A DNA stretch of 64,000 nucleotides from Salinimicrobium sp050750585 (GTDB taxonomy: Bacteria; Bacteroidota; Bacteroidia; Flavobacteriales; Flavobacteriaceae). The notes under the pieces are model-generated. The model saw nothing but the letters and a program-made list of their open reading frames with translations, was not told where the DNA came from and did no database searches. The position numbers and the translations under genes are program-made. The stretch spans positions 62,001-126,000 of the forward strand of contig NZ_JBOJLM010000007.1 in the NCBI RefSeq assembly GCF_050750585.1, written 5' to 3'. Below, piece by piece: positions 49,864 through 58,913 of this stretch (within the stretch, counting starts at the first letter, position 1; every line of letters starts with the position of its first letter).

Positions 49864-49997
49864 TAAATAACTCGGTACCCGGAATTACCCTAACAGTTCC
49901 TTTTTTTTTGATAAAGAAAATTTTGGGATAAGCCCTAAAAAACAAAACCAGGAAGACCTGGGATAATCTCCCGGTACCGATTTTAAATAACCTACTT
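49864..49997 (+). other. Structured gap with CCAGG hairpin and CGGTACC inverted repeat
   Basis: 134 bp without a gene: TCGGTACCCGG (49872) and CCGGTACCGA (49971) are imperfect inverted copies. Between them CCAGG-AAGA-CCTGG (49948-49961) forms a hairpin and a T9 run lies at 49901. May be a leader or partial terminator for the next operon. Confidence 0.4.
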
Positions 49998-50543
49998 ATG
50001 AAAAAACCCACACCTCAAATCGCCTGGCTAAAAGAAGCCGCATTCAACATTGGCAGCCTGCTTGGCAACCTCTTTTTGATCATCCTTGCTCTTGTGCTGT
50101 TCGTGCCGCTTTTTATAGTGGCAATGCCCTGGAAGGTATGGGTGAGCTTCACCCGGGATAACAGGAAGGCCCGCGAAATACTTTCGGGCACCGGGAAGTT
50201 CTTCGTGGGTATAGCCATTGCGATAGATCAGTTAGGCAATGTTGCTTTTGCCGGCCTGTTCAATGATGTTCTTGTGAAAGACGCCTCTATATTTGCTTTT
50301 GGCCGCACGCACGAGACCATTAGTGAAGTGCTTGGCTGGAACGAGTACCTGAAGAACCTTACCAGCACCGGTAAATTTTTGGTAGCCGCGGTAAACTTTT
50401 TTGACTTCACCAAAGAGCAGCATTGCGCCCACGCCATGGCCAGCGGCATAGATGAAGCGAAGTACAAGATCGCTTTTCAGAAAAAAGCCTTAGTGCAGCA
50501 CGAAACTATCATCGCCTCCAAAGAATTCATGGCAAAATATTGA
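49998..50543 (+). CDS. Membrane-anchored phage protein (181 aa)
   Basis: One strong transmembrane segment (LGNLFLIILALVLFVPLFIVA) near residue 23-45, then a soluble domain. First of three envelope-directed genes in the tail operon. Unknown function; exclusion or surface modification is possible. Confidence 0.55.
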   Translation: MKKPTPQIAWLKEAAFNIGSLLGNLFLIILALVLFVPLFIVAMPWKVWVSFTRDNRKAREILSGTGKFFVGIAIAIDQLGNVAFAGLFNDVLVKDASIFAFGRTHETISEVLGWNEYLKNLTSTGKFLVAAVNFFDFTKEQHCAHAMASGIDEAKYKIAFQKKALVQHETIIASKEFMAKY

Positions 50544-50544
50544 T

Positions 50545-51090
50545 ATGAAAAAACCCGCCCCTCTACTTAACCGCCTGTCCCTGGGAATAATTTTAGGGTT
50601 ATGTATGTTTGCCTCCCTCCCAGCCGCCGGGCAAAAGCTGTACACCAACGCTCCAGATGTGGTTTATCCAATTTTGGAAGAATACGTGGCCGAGAACTAC
50701 CTGCGGCAGGAAGGAAGCTTTGAAATGATCCACCGGCTTGACAGCATCATAGTGACTGATATTCCGCTTATTCTTATTCCCGCGACCAATGACAGGCCTG
50801 CCATGATCAAAAAAGTATATGGGCAACATGTCATTAAGGGAGACAAAGAATGGATAGAAATCGATTCTTCACTCCTTGACAATCTCAGGAAATTCCATGC
50901 TACCCTGCTCCACGAACTCAAACATGCCGCCGGGCAAAAGGAACATGTAAATGCATCCGGCTATAGCTACGACCATCCAATCTATGAAGACCTCATGGCC
51001 ATTCCTGCCTATCCCTACTACATCCCCGATGACAAGTGGGCACGCATGAAGAAAAAATACTACGATTCACTCAAAACTTCCCAACCATGA
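50545..51090 (+). CDS. Exported protein with HExxH zinc-protease motif (181 aa)
   Basis: Signal peptide (LGIILGLCMFASLPAAGQ), then a 150-residue domain with LLHELKHAAGQKEH near residue 121: HELKH fits the zinc-metallopeptidase HExxH motif. A downstream acidic segment (YDHPIYEDLM) may supply the third ligand. An exported putative protease in a tail operon is unusual. It could act on the host envelope or on tail proteins. Confidence 0.6.
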   Translation: MKKPAPLLNRLSLGIILGLCMFASLPAAGQKLYTNAPDVVYPILEEYVAENYLRQEGSFEMIHRLDSIIVTDIPLILIPATNDRPAMIKKVYGQHVIKGDKEWIEIDSSLLDNLRKFHATLLHELKHAAGQKEHVNASGYSYDHPIYEDLMAIPAYPYYIPDDKWARMKKKYYDSLKTSQP

Positions 51091-51422
51091 AAAAAATATT
51101 CCTGCTCCTCATTTTACTTGCCTGCTCATGCGGTTCTTCAAAACCTGAATGGCCTAGAAAGGCAAAATTAGTAATGACGGTTTCCGAAATATCGGGAGAC
51201 TCGGCCACGTTGACCTCGATAAATTCGAGTGTGAAGTACTTTGTGTCTTCAGACGGACGCAACCTTCATGAACAAAAAATGTTTTTCATGTACGTCCAGC
51301 CCGCCGAGTTGCCGGGGGAATTCTATGGCAAAGTATACCAGGCATTTTCACTGGCCGATACCATTGGTATTAGGCGCCAAATGAAGATGGAAAGCTATCT
51401 TAAGCTAAACCCAAAACTATAG
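51087..51422 (+). CDS. Small lipoprotein (111 aa)
   Basis: Start chosen at the ATG overlapping the upstream stop, giving a lipobox (LLILLACSCGSS). The body is beta-like. With its two neighbours it forms an envelope-directed set; phage lipoproteins often block superinfection. This is inference. Confidence 0.55.
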   Translation: MKKIFLLLILLACSCGSSKPEWPRKAKLVMTVSEISGDSATLTSINSSVKYFVSSDGRNLHEQKMFFMYVQPAELPGEFYGKVYQAFSLADTIGIRRQMKMESYLKLNPKL

Positions 51423-51423
51423 C

Positions 51424-52041
51424 ATGAGTAGAAGTGTCATTCCTGTACACATAACTCCTCACCTTGTGCCTTTCTTCTTTGAAGAATTTGAAGGCATAGA
51501 AGCGCTCTACCTCAATAAGAGGGTGAAGGCTGCAAAGATCTCCACAAAAAAACCATTGGGCAGGATCCTTAGAATGTTGGTTGAGCAGTCTCCTTCTCCT
51601 GCCAAGGCCGAAAAATTCCACATGTACCTTTCCATCCAGGACAGGGAGCAGTCAAAGAATTTCTTTGGACAGTTTTATAAATGCTCCTCGGGGAATAATA
51701 CCTGGTTGCGTCTTCCCCAGGTTGGGGTGCAGCTAATCAATGATCACCTGGAGAATATCTTCAGGACATCAATGATGTTTTTTGTGAAGGGTCATATTAC
51801 CGATAATGATGCCGGTGAAATTCGAAGGGCTGTAGATCTCTTTCTTATTGAGTACGACCTGTACGAGTATGGCTTCGAGAATGAGACCCTGCGGCGATAT
51901 TATTACCGCGTGATGAAAGACGGGTACTTCCTTAAAAAGATGCAGCACGAAGGCCCTGTGAAGTTCAAAAAGAAGGAAAGGCAAAAAGCAGATCCCGTAA
52001 AAACTCACATTTTTCCCGTCGGGCAAACTTCGCTTTTCTAG
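51424..52041 (+). CDS. Phage protein upstream of the tape measure (205 aa)
   Basis: Alpha-helical with a basic C-terminus (VKFKKKERQKADPVK). Contains MFFVKGHITDNDAGEIRRAV. Its position directly before the tape-measure transcript suggests a tail-assembly role; no family recognised. Confidence 0.5.
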   Translation: MSRSVIPVHITPHLVPFFFEEFEGIEALYLNKRVKAAKISTKKPLGRILRMLVEQSPSPAKAEKFHMYLSIQDREQSKNFFGQFYKCSSGNNTWLRLPQVGVQLINDHLENIFRTSMMFFVKGHITDNDAGEIRRAVDLFLIEYDLYEYGFENETLRRYYYRVMKDGYFLKKMQHEGPVKFKKKERQKADPVKTHIFPVGQTSLF

Positions 52042-52053
52042 CAGTTAACTTGT

Positions 52054-52089
52054 TGTCACACCTTAAACCTATTCTTCGGGGTAAACTTG
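52054..52089 (+). promoter_or_regulatory. Late promoter 6: TGTCACAC-N20-TAAACTTG
   Basis: TGTCACAC at 52054-52061, 20 nt, then TAAACTTG at 52082-52089. The tape-measure ATG is 17 nt further on. Confidence 0.78.
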
Positions 52090-52106
52090 TCTAAACATTA
52101 CCCCAA

Positions 52107-55100
52107 ATGGCCAAGAGAATTGTAGACGAAGAGATGAGATTTTCCATTGTGATCAATGGAAATGAAGCTCAAAAAGAAATGTTTGAACTGGAGCGATCTA
52201 CCCGAAAGCTTACCCAGGAGAATAAAGATCTGCGTGCAGAAAAAGCACGTCTCAAGGCCCAGGGCAAAGAGGAGTCTGCCGAATATAAAAACCTCACTGC
52301 CCGCATCAAAGAAAACAGCCTGGCATTGTCTTCAAACAAAGCCAGGACAAAAGAACTTCAAAAAGAAATAGGGATCACCGGCCTAACCATGGCGCAGCTC
52401 AGTAAAAAAGCATCGATGCTAAAGCTGGAGCTGCGAAACATGATCCCCGGAAGTGCAGCTCACAAAAGGATGCAAGCAGAGCTCCAGGCCATTAATGCCA
52501 GGATGAGAGAATTGAGTCTGGGTGCTAACCAGGCAGAATCTTCTATTTCAAGACTGGCCCAGGGCTTCAACAAATATTTCATTCTTGCTACTTCTGTGAT
52601 CGCAACCGGTACCGGGGTGGTATTGAGCCTTCAAAAGGTGATCGACTTCAACGGGAAACTCTCCGATTCCCAGGCAGATGTCATGAAGACCACCAACATG
52701 ACCCGGGAGGAAGTTGATGAACTTACCAGGTCATTTGGAATGATGAAGACCAGGACAGCAAGGATTGAGCTGCTCAATCTTGCTGCCGATGCCGGAAAAC
52801 TTGGTGTTACCGGGGTTAAAAATCTGGGGGATTTTGTGGAGCAAATGAACCAGATGAAAGTGGCCCTGGGAGATGATCTTTCTGACGAGCAGATCAAGGA
52901 AGTGGGGAAAATCACCGACATCTATGGTGTTACAACTCAAACAGGAAAAGAATTAGCCGGTGCCATGAATGCCGTGGGATCTGCAATTAACGAGGTGTCA
53001 GCTTCCGGTGCGAATGCTGCACCTTTTTTGGTTGATTATCTCAAGAGGCAGGCAGGTATTGCCAAACAGGCGAAGATAGGAGCCGATCAAAACATTGGGT
53101 ATGCTGCGACCTTTGACGAAATTGGGCAGAGCGTGGAAGTATCAGCCACGGCCATGAACAAGGTGTGGCTTGATCTTTTTGATGATCCGGCAACTTATGC
53201 CAAGATTGCAAAAATGGAATTGCGGGATTTCAATAACCTGCTGCAGACAGATTCTAATGAAGCCATGATACGATTCCTGGAAGGCTTGAACGGGAATAAT
53301 GAAGGTCTTTCTGTCATGGTTCAAAAGCTTAAGGATATCGATGTGGGAGGGGCGCGTGGTGCTCAGGCACTTTCTGCCCTGGCAGGAAGTACAGATAAGC
53401 TTCGGGAAAAACAGGAGCTTGCAAACAAATCCCTTATTGAAGCCACTTCCCTTACCGAAGAATATAACATCAAAAATAACAACTTCGCCGCCACCATTGA
53501 CAAGATCAATAAAAAGGTGATGGGCTGGTTTGCCAGTGAAGCTATTGTTTCCCGCCTGGAGAGCTGGGCTGTAGCCTTTGCAAAATTTATTGGAGCTACA
53601 GAGGATGCTACGGGGGAAGTGGAGATCTGGAGAGAAAGGTTACTGGCTGCTTTTAAAGTGCTTCTTGTCCTCGTTGCTGCCGTATTGAGTTATAAAGCTG
53701 CTATTCAGCTTTCAGCAATTTGGACGGCAAGGGCCAGCGCAGCAACCAGGATTCATTATGCCTTACTTATAGCCCAGGAAATTGCCACTAAATCCCTGGC
53801 CATTGCAAAGGCGCTGCTTACCGGGAACATAAGGAAGGCCGTGGCGGCTTACCGGGCTTTAACTGCCGCGATGGCACTCAACCCTATTGGGGCTGCAGTT
53901 GCTGTAGTAGGTGGTCTTGTCGCTGCCTATTATGCTTTTTCTGAAAATGCAGAGAAAGCCGCCACAGCTCAGTCTATTCTTAATGACGCCCAGAATGAAG
54001 CGATTAGGACTACACGTTCTGAAGTGAATGAGATCAACGGCTTGTTAGCAGTTGCAAGGGATGAGAAGATCAGCAAGGAAGAGCGTATCAAGGCCATCAA
54101 TAAACTCAATGAAATTTCTCCGGAATACCTGGGCAACCTTTCCCTGGAGAACATCAATACGCAGGAGGCAACTACCTCGCTCGATAAGTATGTGGAGAGC
54201 CTGGTGAGAGCTGCCAAGGCTAAGGCCTTGAAAACTCAGCTAGATGCCAAGGCAGAGGAGCTGGCAAAAGCTGAAGGATCTTCATTGCAGGAAAATATCA
54301 AGTGGTATGAGGAGCTTTGGAATAACCTTTCTTCTCTTAATGATCCTTATAAATCGATGTCCAAGAACCTTCAGACGGCCATTGAGAATAAAAAAGAATT
54401 TGTTGAAGCTACTAAGGCAGAGCTAAAAATCATTGAGGAGCAATACAAGTTACAGCTGAAAGAAAACGCCCAGGCGAATGGGAATAATGAACCCAAAGGC
54501 CCCAAAGAAGGAGATACACAGGTAATTGGGGAGCAGCTTTTCAGGTTCACCAATGGTAAATGGATGGCCGTAAAAACTCCTGGACCACAGAATGATCCCG
54601 GAGGGAAGAAAGCAGAATACAAAGTAGATCCCAAAAAAGAAGAGGCAGAGCTTCGCAGGATCCAGGAAGAAAATGATAGGTTAAAAGCTACGCTCATTAG
54701 CGATTCCTTTCAAAAGGAAATTGCTCTTTCTGAGGCCAATCATGCTGCCAAGATGCAGAAGCTTCGCGAGCAGATGATTGAGGAGGCAGAGCTCATGAAC
54801 CTGGATCTTGAGATCGATAAAGCTGAAGCTGCAGGCGATAGTAAAAAGGTTGATCAACTGAGTAAGACCAAAGAAATATGGCTTCAGCGAAATGCCGAGC
54901 TTAATAACCAGATGCTGTATGAAGAAGAACTTCACCAGCTGGAGATTGGCAAGCTCATCCAAAAAGGCCTGGAGGAAGATTTCCAGGACAAGCAAAAAGC
55001 ATATGAGCGGGAAGCCTTGTTGCGGGAAACTGCACACAACAATGAAATGGCTGCCCTTGGCAATAATGAAGTTGCCAAAAAAGCCCTGCAGGAAAAATTT

Positions 55101-56306
55101 AACCAGGAAGAATCTAAAAGGCAGGAAGAACATCTTCGGGAATTAATTTCCGAGATGAACGCCATCATGAAAAGTGGCAACTTTGAAGGTTTTGACCTGG
55201 AACTGCTTTCCCCTGAGCAGAAAGAGGCGCTTCTGGATTTCCTTGACCAGGCAAACCTTAAGCTATCAGATCTTCTCAATAAAATGTCCTCTGCCGGTAA
55301 AGGCGGGGAGCCTTCGGCTACCGGTGATTTTGCTTCGGGTGTGGATATCCTGGGCATGTCACCAGACCAGTGGATTTCCATGTTCGACAACCTCGATACC
55401 ACGGCAGGCAAAATTGAGGCTGCCCAGTTTGCCGTTCAAACCATGTTGGGTGCCTGGTCCATGTATAGTGATTACATGAACAAGCGGGAGCAAATAGAAT
55501 TGCGAAACTGGGAGCAGGCACAGGAAAAGAAGAAAGAATCTTTAAGCCGTCAGCTCGATGCCGGTTATATTAACCAACGCCAGTACAATTCAGCCGTGGA
55601 GGCCATGGAAAAAGAGGCTGCCAGAAAAAAAGCAGAACTCGAGTATAAGGCGGCCAAGCGTGAACGTGCTATGAACCTTGCACAGGCTGCCAGTGGAACT
55701 GCCTTAGCTGTCATTAACGCCCTCCAGACGAAACCTTTTGTGCCTATGGGCTTAATTATGGCTAGTGTGGCCAGTGCTATGGGGCTTGCTCAAATGGCTA
55801 TGATTGCTACCACTCCGCTGCCCGCCAAAGGATATGAGACCGGTCTTTACCCCGTTCAGCGTGAACAGGATGGAAAGATGTTCAATGCAGCCTATGGTGG
55901 GGAAACCCGCAGCGGTTTGGTTGACAAGCCTACGTTGTTCCTCGCCGGGGAACGGCGTAAACCCGAGATGGTTATTGATGACCGCGCCTGGGCAAAGATG
56001 GATCCAGATGTGAAGAATTCGGTTTACCGGGAGCTTGGCCGCCTTGGCCGGGTTCCAGGTTACGAGGGAGGATATTATTCCCCCCAGCCCCCAAAGGGGG
56101 AGAGTGAGGGTCCAAGGCCTTCGGGTGAATCACCTTCCGGAGATTATATCCTTTTTGTGAAAGCCCTGGATAGGAATTCTTCAGTGATGGAAAGGCTCGA
56201 AAATTCAGGCTTACCGGCCTACCTGGTAAGGAACATGGAGAATACCAAAAAAATCAGGGATGACCTGAAAGATTATGATAATCTGAGAAACGAAAACAGA
56301 AAATAA
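52107..56306 (+). CDS. Tail tape measure protein (1399 aa)
   Basis: Sets tail length and helps DNA ejection. The N-terminal about 130 residues are coiled coil (ELERSTRKLTQENKDLRAEK). The TP901-type core follows (about 175-480, with VDELTRSFGMMKTRTARIEL, NLAADAGKLGVTG). Hydrophobic helices lie near 515-620 (LLVLVAAVLSYKAAIQL; IGAAVAVVGGLVAAYYAF), then long coiled coils and a hydrophobic stretch near 1200. A Bacteroidetes repeat encodes YSPQPPKGESEG near residue 1325. Confidence 0.9.
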   Translation: MAKRIVDEEMRFSIVINGNEAQKEMFELERSTRKLTQENKDLRAEKARLKAQGKEESAEYKNLTARIKENSLALSSNKARTKELQKEIGITGLTMAQLSKKASMLKLELRNMIPGSAAHKRMQAELQAINARMRELSLGANQAESSISRLAQGFNKYFILATSVIATGTGVVLSLQKVIDFNGKLSDSQADVMKTTNMTREEVDELTRSFGMMKTRTARIELLNLAADAGKLGVTGVKNLGDFVEQMNQMKVALGDDLSDEQIKEVGKITDIYGVTTQTGKELAGAMNAVGSAINEVSASGANAAPFLVDYLKRQAGIAKQAKIGADQNIGYAATFDEIGQSVEVSATAMNKVWLDLFDDPATYAKIAKMELRDFNNLLQTDSNEAMIRFLEGLNGNNEGLSVMVQKLKDIDVGGARGAQALSALAGSTDKLREKQELANKSLIEATSLTEEYNIKNNNFAATIDKINKKVMGWFASEAIVSRLESWAVAFAKFIGATEDATGEVEIWRERLLAAFKVLLVLVAAVLSYKAAIQLSAIWTARASAATRIHYALLIAQEIATKSLAIAKALLTGNIRKAVAAYRALTAAMALNPIGAAVAVVGGLVAAYYAFSENAEKAATAQSILNDAQNEAIRTTRSEVNEINGLLAVARDEKISKEERIKAINKLNEISPEYLGNLSLENINTQEATTSLDKYVESLVRAAKAKALKTQLDAKAEELAKAEGSSLQENIKWYEELWNNLSSLNDPYKSMSKNLQTAIENKKEFVEATKAELKIIEEQYKLQLKENAQANGNNEPKGPKEGDTQVIGEQLFRFTNGKWMAVKTPGPQNDPGGKKAEYKVDPKKEEAELRRIQEENDRLKATLISDSFQKEIALSEANHAAKMQKLREQMIEEAELMNLDLEIDKAEAAGDSKKVDQLSKTKEIWLQRNAELNNQMLYEEELHQLEIGKLIQKGLEEDFQDKQKAYEREALLRETAHNNEMAALGNNEVAKKALQEKFNQEESKRQEEHLRELISEMNAIMKSGNFEGFDLELLSPEQKEALLDFLDQANLKLSDLLNKMSSAGKGGEPSATGDFASGVDILGMSPDQWISMFDNLDTTAGKIEAAQFAVQTMLGAWSMYSDYMNKREQIELRNWEQAQEKKKESLSRQLDAGYINQRQYNSAVEAMEKEAARKKAELEYKAAKRERAMNLAQAASGTALAVINALQTKPFVPMGLIMASVASAMGLAQMAMIATTPLPAKGYETGLYPVQREQDGKMFNAAYGGETRSGLVDKPTLFLAGERRKPEMVIDDRAWAKMDPDVKNSVYRELGRLGRVPGYEGGYYSPQPPKGESEGPRPSGESPSGDYILFVKALDRNSSVMERLENSGLPAYLVRNMENTKKIRDDLKDYDNLRNENRK
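56080..56109. repeat. In-frame palindromic repeat copy 2 (tape measure)
   Basis: CCCCCCAGCCCCC, AAAGGGGGAGAGTGAG: same family as 33681-33710, differing by a 2-bp deletion and a few substitutions. It adds SPQPPKGESE to the tape measure. Confidence 0.68.
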
Positions 56307-58913
56307 ATGGCCTACGATAAATATTCAGTAAAAAAAGTCTTCAGCAATGAGCTGGTAAACATACACTGCAACAAATTATTTGATGCTGTGTATAGTGCAT
56401 TCCCCGCTTCAGAAACAAAGCTCATGGCCGGGGGAGATCTTTCCCGTATGATCCAGGGGATGGAAAAGGTATCGCTTCCTGTGGTAGAACTAGTGACCAA
56501 GGATGCGGCGATCTACAGTTACCTGGTGAAAAACCTGCAGGGGATTGTGAGTGTTGAGACGCAGCTGTCTTTTACGAACAGGATTCAGTTCACTACTGCC
56601 CAGGCTTTTTTTGAGATTTGGATAGACCAGGCAGCCACCGCAGTCAATGTGGATGAAGTTTATTGTCAGGATCTCGGTGGCGCTTATCCTGCCCCGGTGC
56701 CTCCATACAACATTCTACTCCTGGAGGAGCAGGCTTTTGCAGAAGTAGCTCAAAATGAGCTTTATTATAAAGACTGGAGTTCAAATATTGAAGCTCCTGT
56801 TAATGTGATCTCGGTGGTGGGTGCTGCTTCGCCTGCGCCTGTTCCTATTGAGGTCCAGGTGGAAAATGTTTTTCTCTCGCAGCCAGAGGGAAAATACAGT
56901 GGCTTCAAAATTCAGACCCGGGTGGCCAACTGGGTTTCTTCCAGCAATACCGCAAATTACGGCATCGTCTCATTAACCGGTGATGTCAACGTGGTTTATC
57001 CAGGGGACAATCTCCTGGAGGCCGAACTTTTGCGGAGCATTACTACCAATTTTTCGGTTTTGGGATATGTCGAGCCCGGAACGTTCACCTGGGATCTTCT
57101 TATTGAAGTTCACGGGGTGCGTGTGGATTCGGGATTTACAGATCGGGCTATAACCAGTTATAAAATTCCTTTTTCTCTGCTTATCCTGGCCGAGGATGAA
57201 ATTTCAGCAAACCTGGAGAATATTGTTTTAACTCATGTTAGGAATGAACTTCCGCTTGCGGGGCAGGAAATTCAGGTTATTACAGGTAGCAATTTTGCCT
57301 TTACGCTTCCTAATGTTTTTGAAGTCACGGGTGGCAATGTTGTTGAACAGGCACCCATTTACAACCGGCGCATTTATCACGGGACAGGCAGTCAAAATTT
57401 AACAGTGAAGGCTACTGCTTCGCTGGACGCACATGTTGGTAACTTGTTTAGCGGTTCTTTTCAACTGGGCACCCTTGGATCATCGGGAGGAAGAATTCGT
57501 AACAGAAAGTATTTTAATGGTACCATAAATGCCCATATTTTTGAGGAGCACGGCATCTTCGTTAATCCAGAGGCTCTTGAATTTTTTGTCATAAAAGGAA
57601 TTCAAGCTGCAGTTCCCCAGGATCTCGAGGTAATCTCCACCCAGGCATTTACTGTGGAGCATCCTTTTTGGCTGCAGGTATTTCCTCTTTCCGGTCTCTA
57701 TTTTAAAATGCTCAAAGTGCAGCCTATCAATGCTGCCAATCTTGTTTCGGGCGAGTACTTTGGAAACATTGTCATCACTTCGGCATCGGCCCAGATAGAA
57801 GTGCCGGTCACCCTAACAGTTGTGGAAAGTATCGATGAAGGTTTTTCTTCTGAAAACCTGAATTTCACCCACGACAATAAGAAATTCACCTACATGTACA
57901 GCGACAACCCTGCAAATCGTGCTTCCTGTAATTTAAAAGTGAATGCTTATAATTTCAAAGGTTTTCCCTCGCTTACCGAGCTTAATTTTAAAGGCACCTT
58001 TTTCAACAACCGCTTTAAGATTCACCTGGGCGACATTGTTGCCCGAAGGTTTGCGGCGCTGGATGCACCTTCGCAAATAGGTTTTAAGCATTATAACCTG
58101 GAGGAAAACCAATACCCACTCTTCAAAATTTATAAGTATTACCGCCCGGCCAGTGCAAACATTAGCCTGGACATTGAAGAGCGTGCCACAGGCATAGTTG
58201 CCGAAAATGAGAATTTTGAGGGGGTTCTTTTTGTGCGTGGCCGGAAGCCGAAAAAATTCAGTGATGACTACGGCATTCTAAATTTTGAAGCAGGGCCTGT
58301 GCGGGTTACCGAAAATTCACAGCTCCTTTTCAATTTTGCGCGGCGGTTTTCCCAGCATGAAATAAAAATCTATCGCAATAATGCCCTTTTTAAGACCCTA
58401 CCACATTCCCCTGGCAACGATTCCCTTTTTGGATTGGCCATGTTCTTCAAGGACTTTCGCCCGGGGGATGTTATTGATGTGAGGCTGGCCGATATTCATG
58501 TACAGCAGTATTTGATGTTCCCCTCGCAGCAGCACAGCAATCACTTGGTATTTCTCAATGAATACAATGTAGTGGAGGCATTTGAATTTACGGGGGAATA
58601 TGAGTTTTTCACCGATAAAAAAGTGACTTCGGCGAGGCGTTACAAAAATTTGGTTGAGCATATAGAGAACCTGGAGACAGGAAAAGAGCAGCGGTTCAGG
58701 ATCAATACCGGGTGGATCTTAAGATCCAACCAGCTTATTGTCGATGCCATTACCGATGCACAACATGTGTGGCTGGTGCACCATGGCCGGGAAATATCCC
58801 TGAGGCCTGTAGATATGAAAATGAGCAACCATGATTCCACCAGGGATCTTTACCAGTACGATGTAGAATTTATAATCAACCGCGAAAATGAACTTGAAAT
58901 TTACAGCCTCTAA
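56307..58913 (+). CDS. Large distal-tail protein with BACON-like Ig domains (868 aa)
   Basis: Starts directly at the tape-measure stop. Mostly beta. The stretch about 450-520 (HPFWLQVFPLSGLYFKMLKV, then GEYFGNIVITSASAQIEVPV) resembles a BACON-type Ig domain. Further repeats include FSSENLNFTHDNKKFTYMYS. In this position, a distal-tail or baseplate hub role with carbohydrate contact is likely. The BACON assignment is by eye. Confidence 0.6.
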   Translation: MAYDKYSVKKVFSNELVNIHCNKLFDAVYSAFPASETKLMAGGDLSRMIQGMEKVSLPVVELVTKDAAIYSYLVKNLQGIVSVETQLSFTNRIQFTTAQAFFEIWIDQAATAVNVDEVYCQDLGGAYPAPVPPYNILLLEEQAFAEVAQNELYYKDWSSNIEAPVNVISVVGAASPAPVPIEVQVENVFLSQPEGKYSGFKIQTRVANWVSSSNTANYGIVSLTGDVNVVYPGDNLLEAELLRSITTNFSVLGYVEPGTFTWDLLIEVHGVRVDSGFTDRAITSYKIPFSLLILAEDEISANLENIVLTHVRNELPLAGQEIQVITGSNFAFTLPNVFEVTGGNVVEQAPIYNRRIYHGTGSQNLTVKATASLDAHVGNLFSGSFQLGTLGSSGGRIRNRKYFNGTINAHIFEEHGIFVNPEALEFFVIKGIQAAVPQDLEVISTQAFTVEHPFWLQVFPLSGLYFKMLKVQPINAANLVSGEYFGNIVITSASAQIEVPVTLTVVESIDEGFSSENLNFTHDNKKFTYMYSDNPANRASCNLKVNAYNFKGFPSLTELNFKGTFFNNRFKIHLGDIVARRFAALDAPSQIGFKHYNLEENQYPLFKIYKYYRPASANISLDIEERATGIVAENENFEGVLFVRGRKPKKFSDDYGILNFEAGPVRVTENSQLLFNFARRFSQHEIKIYRNNALFKTLPHSPGNDSLFGLAMFFKDFRPGDVIDVRLADIHVQQYLMFPSQQHSNHLVFLNEYNVVEAFEFTGEYEFFTDKKVTSARRYKNLVEHIENLETGKEQRFRINTGWILRSNQLIVDAITDAQHVWLVHHGREISLRPVDMKMSNHDSTRDLYQYDVEFIINRENELEIYSL

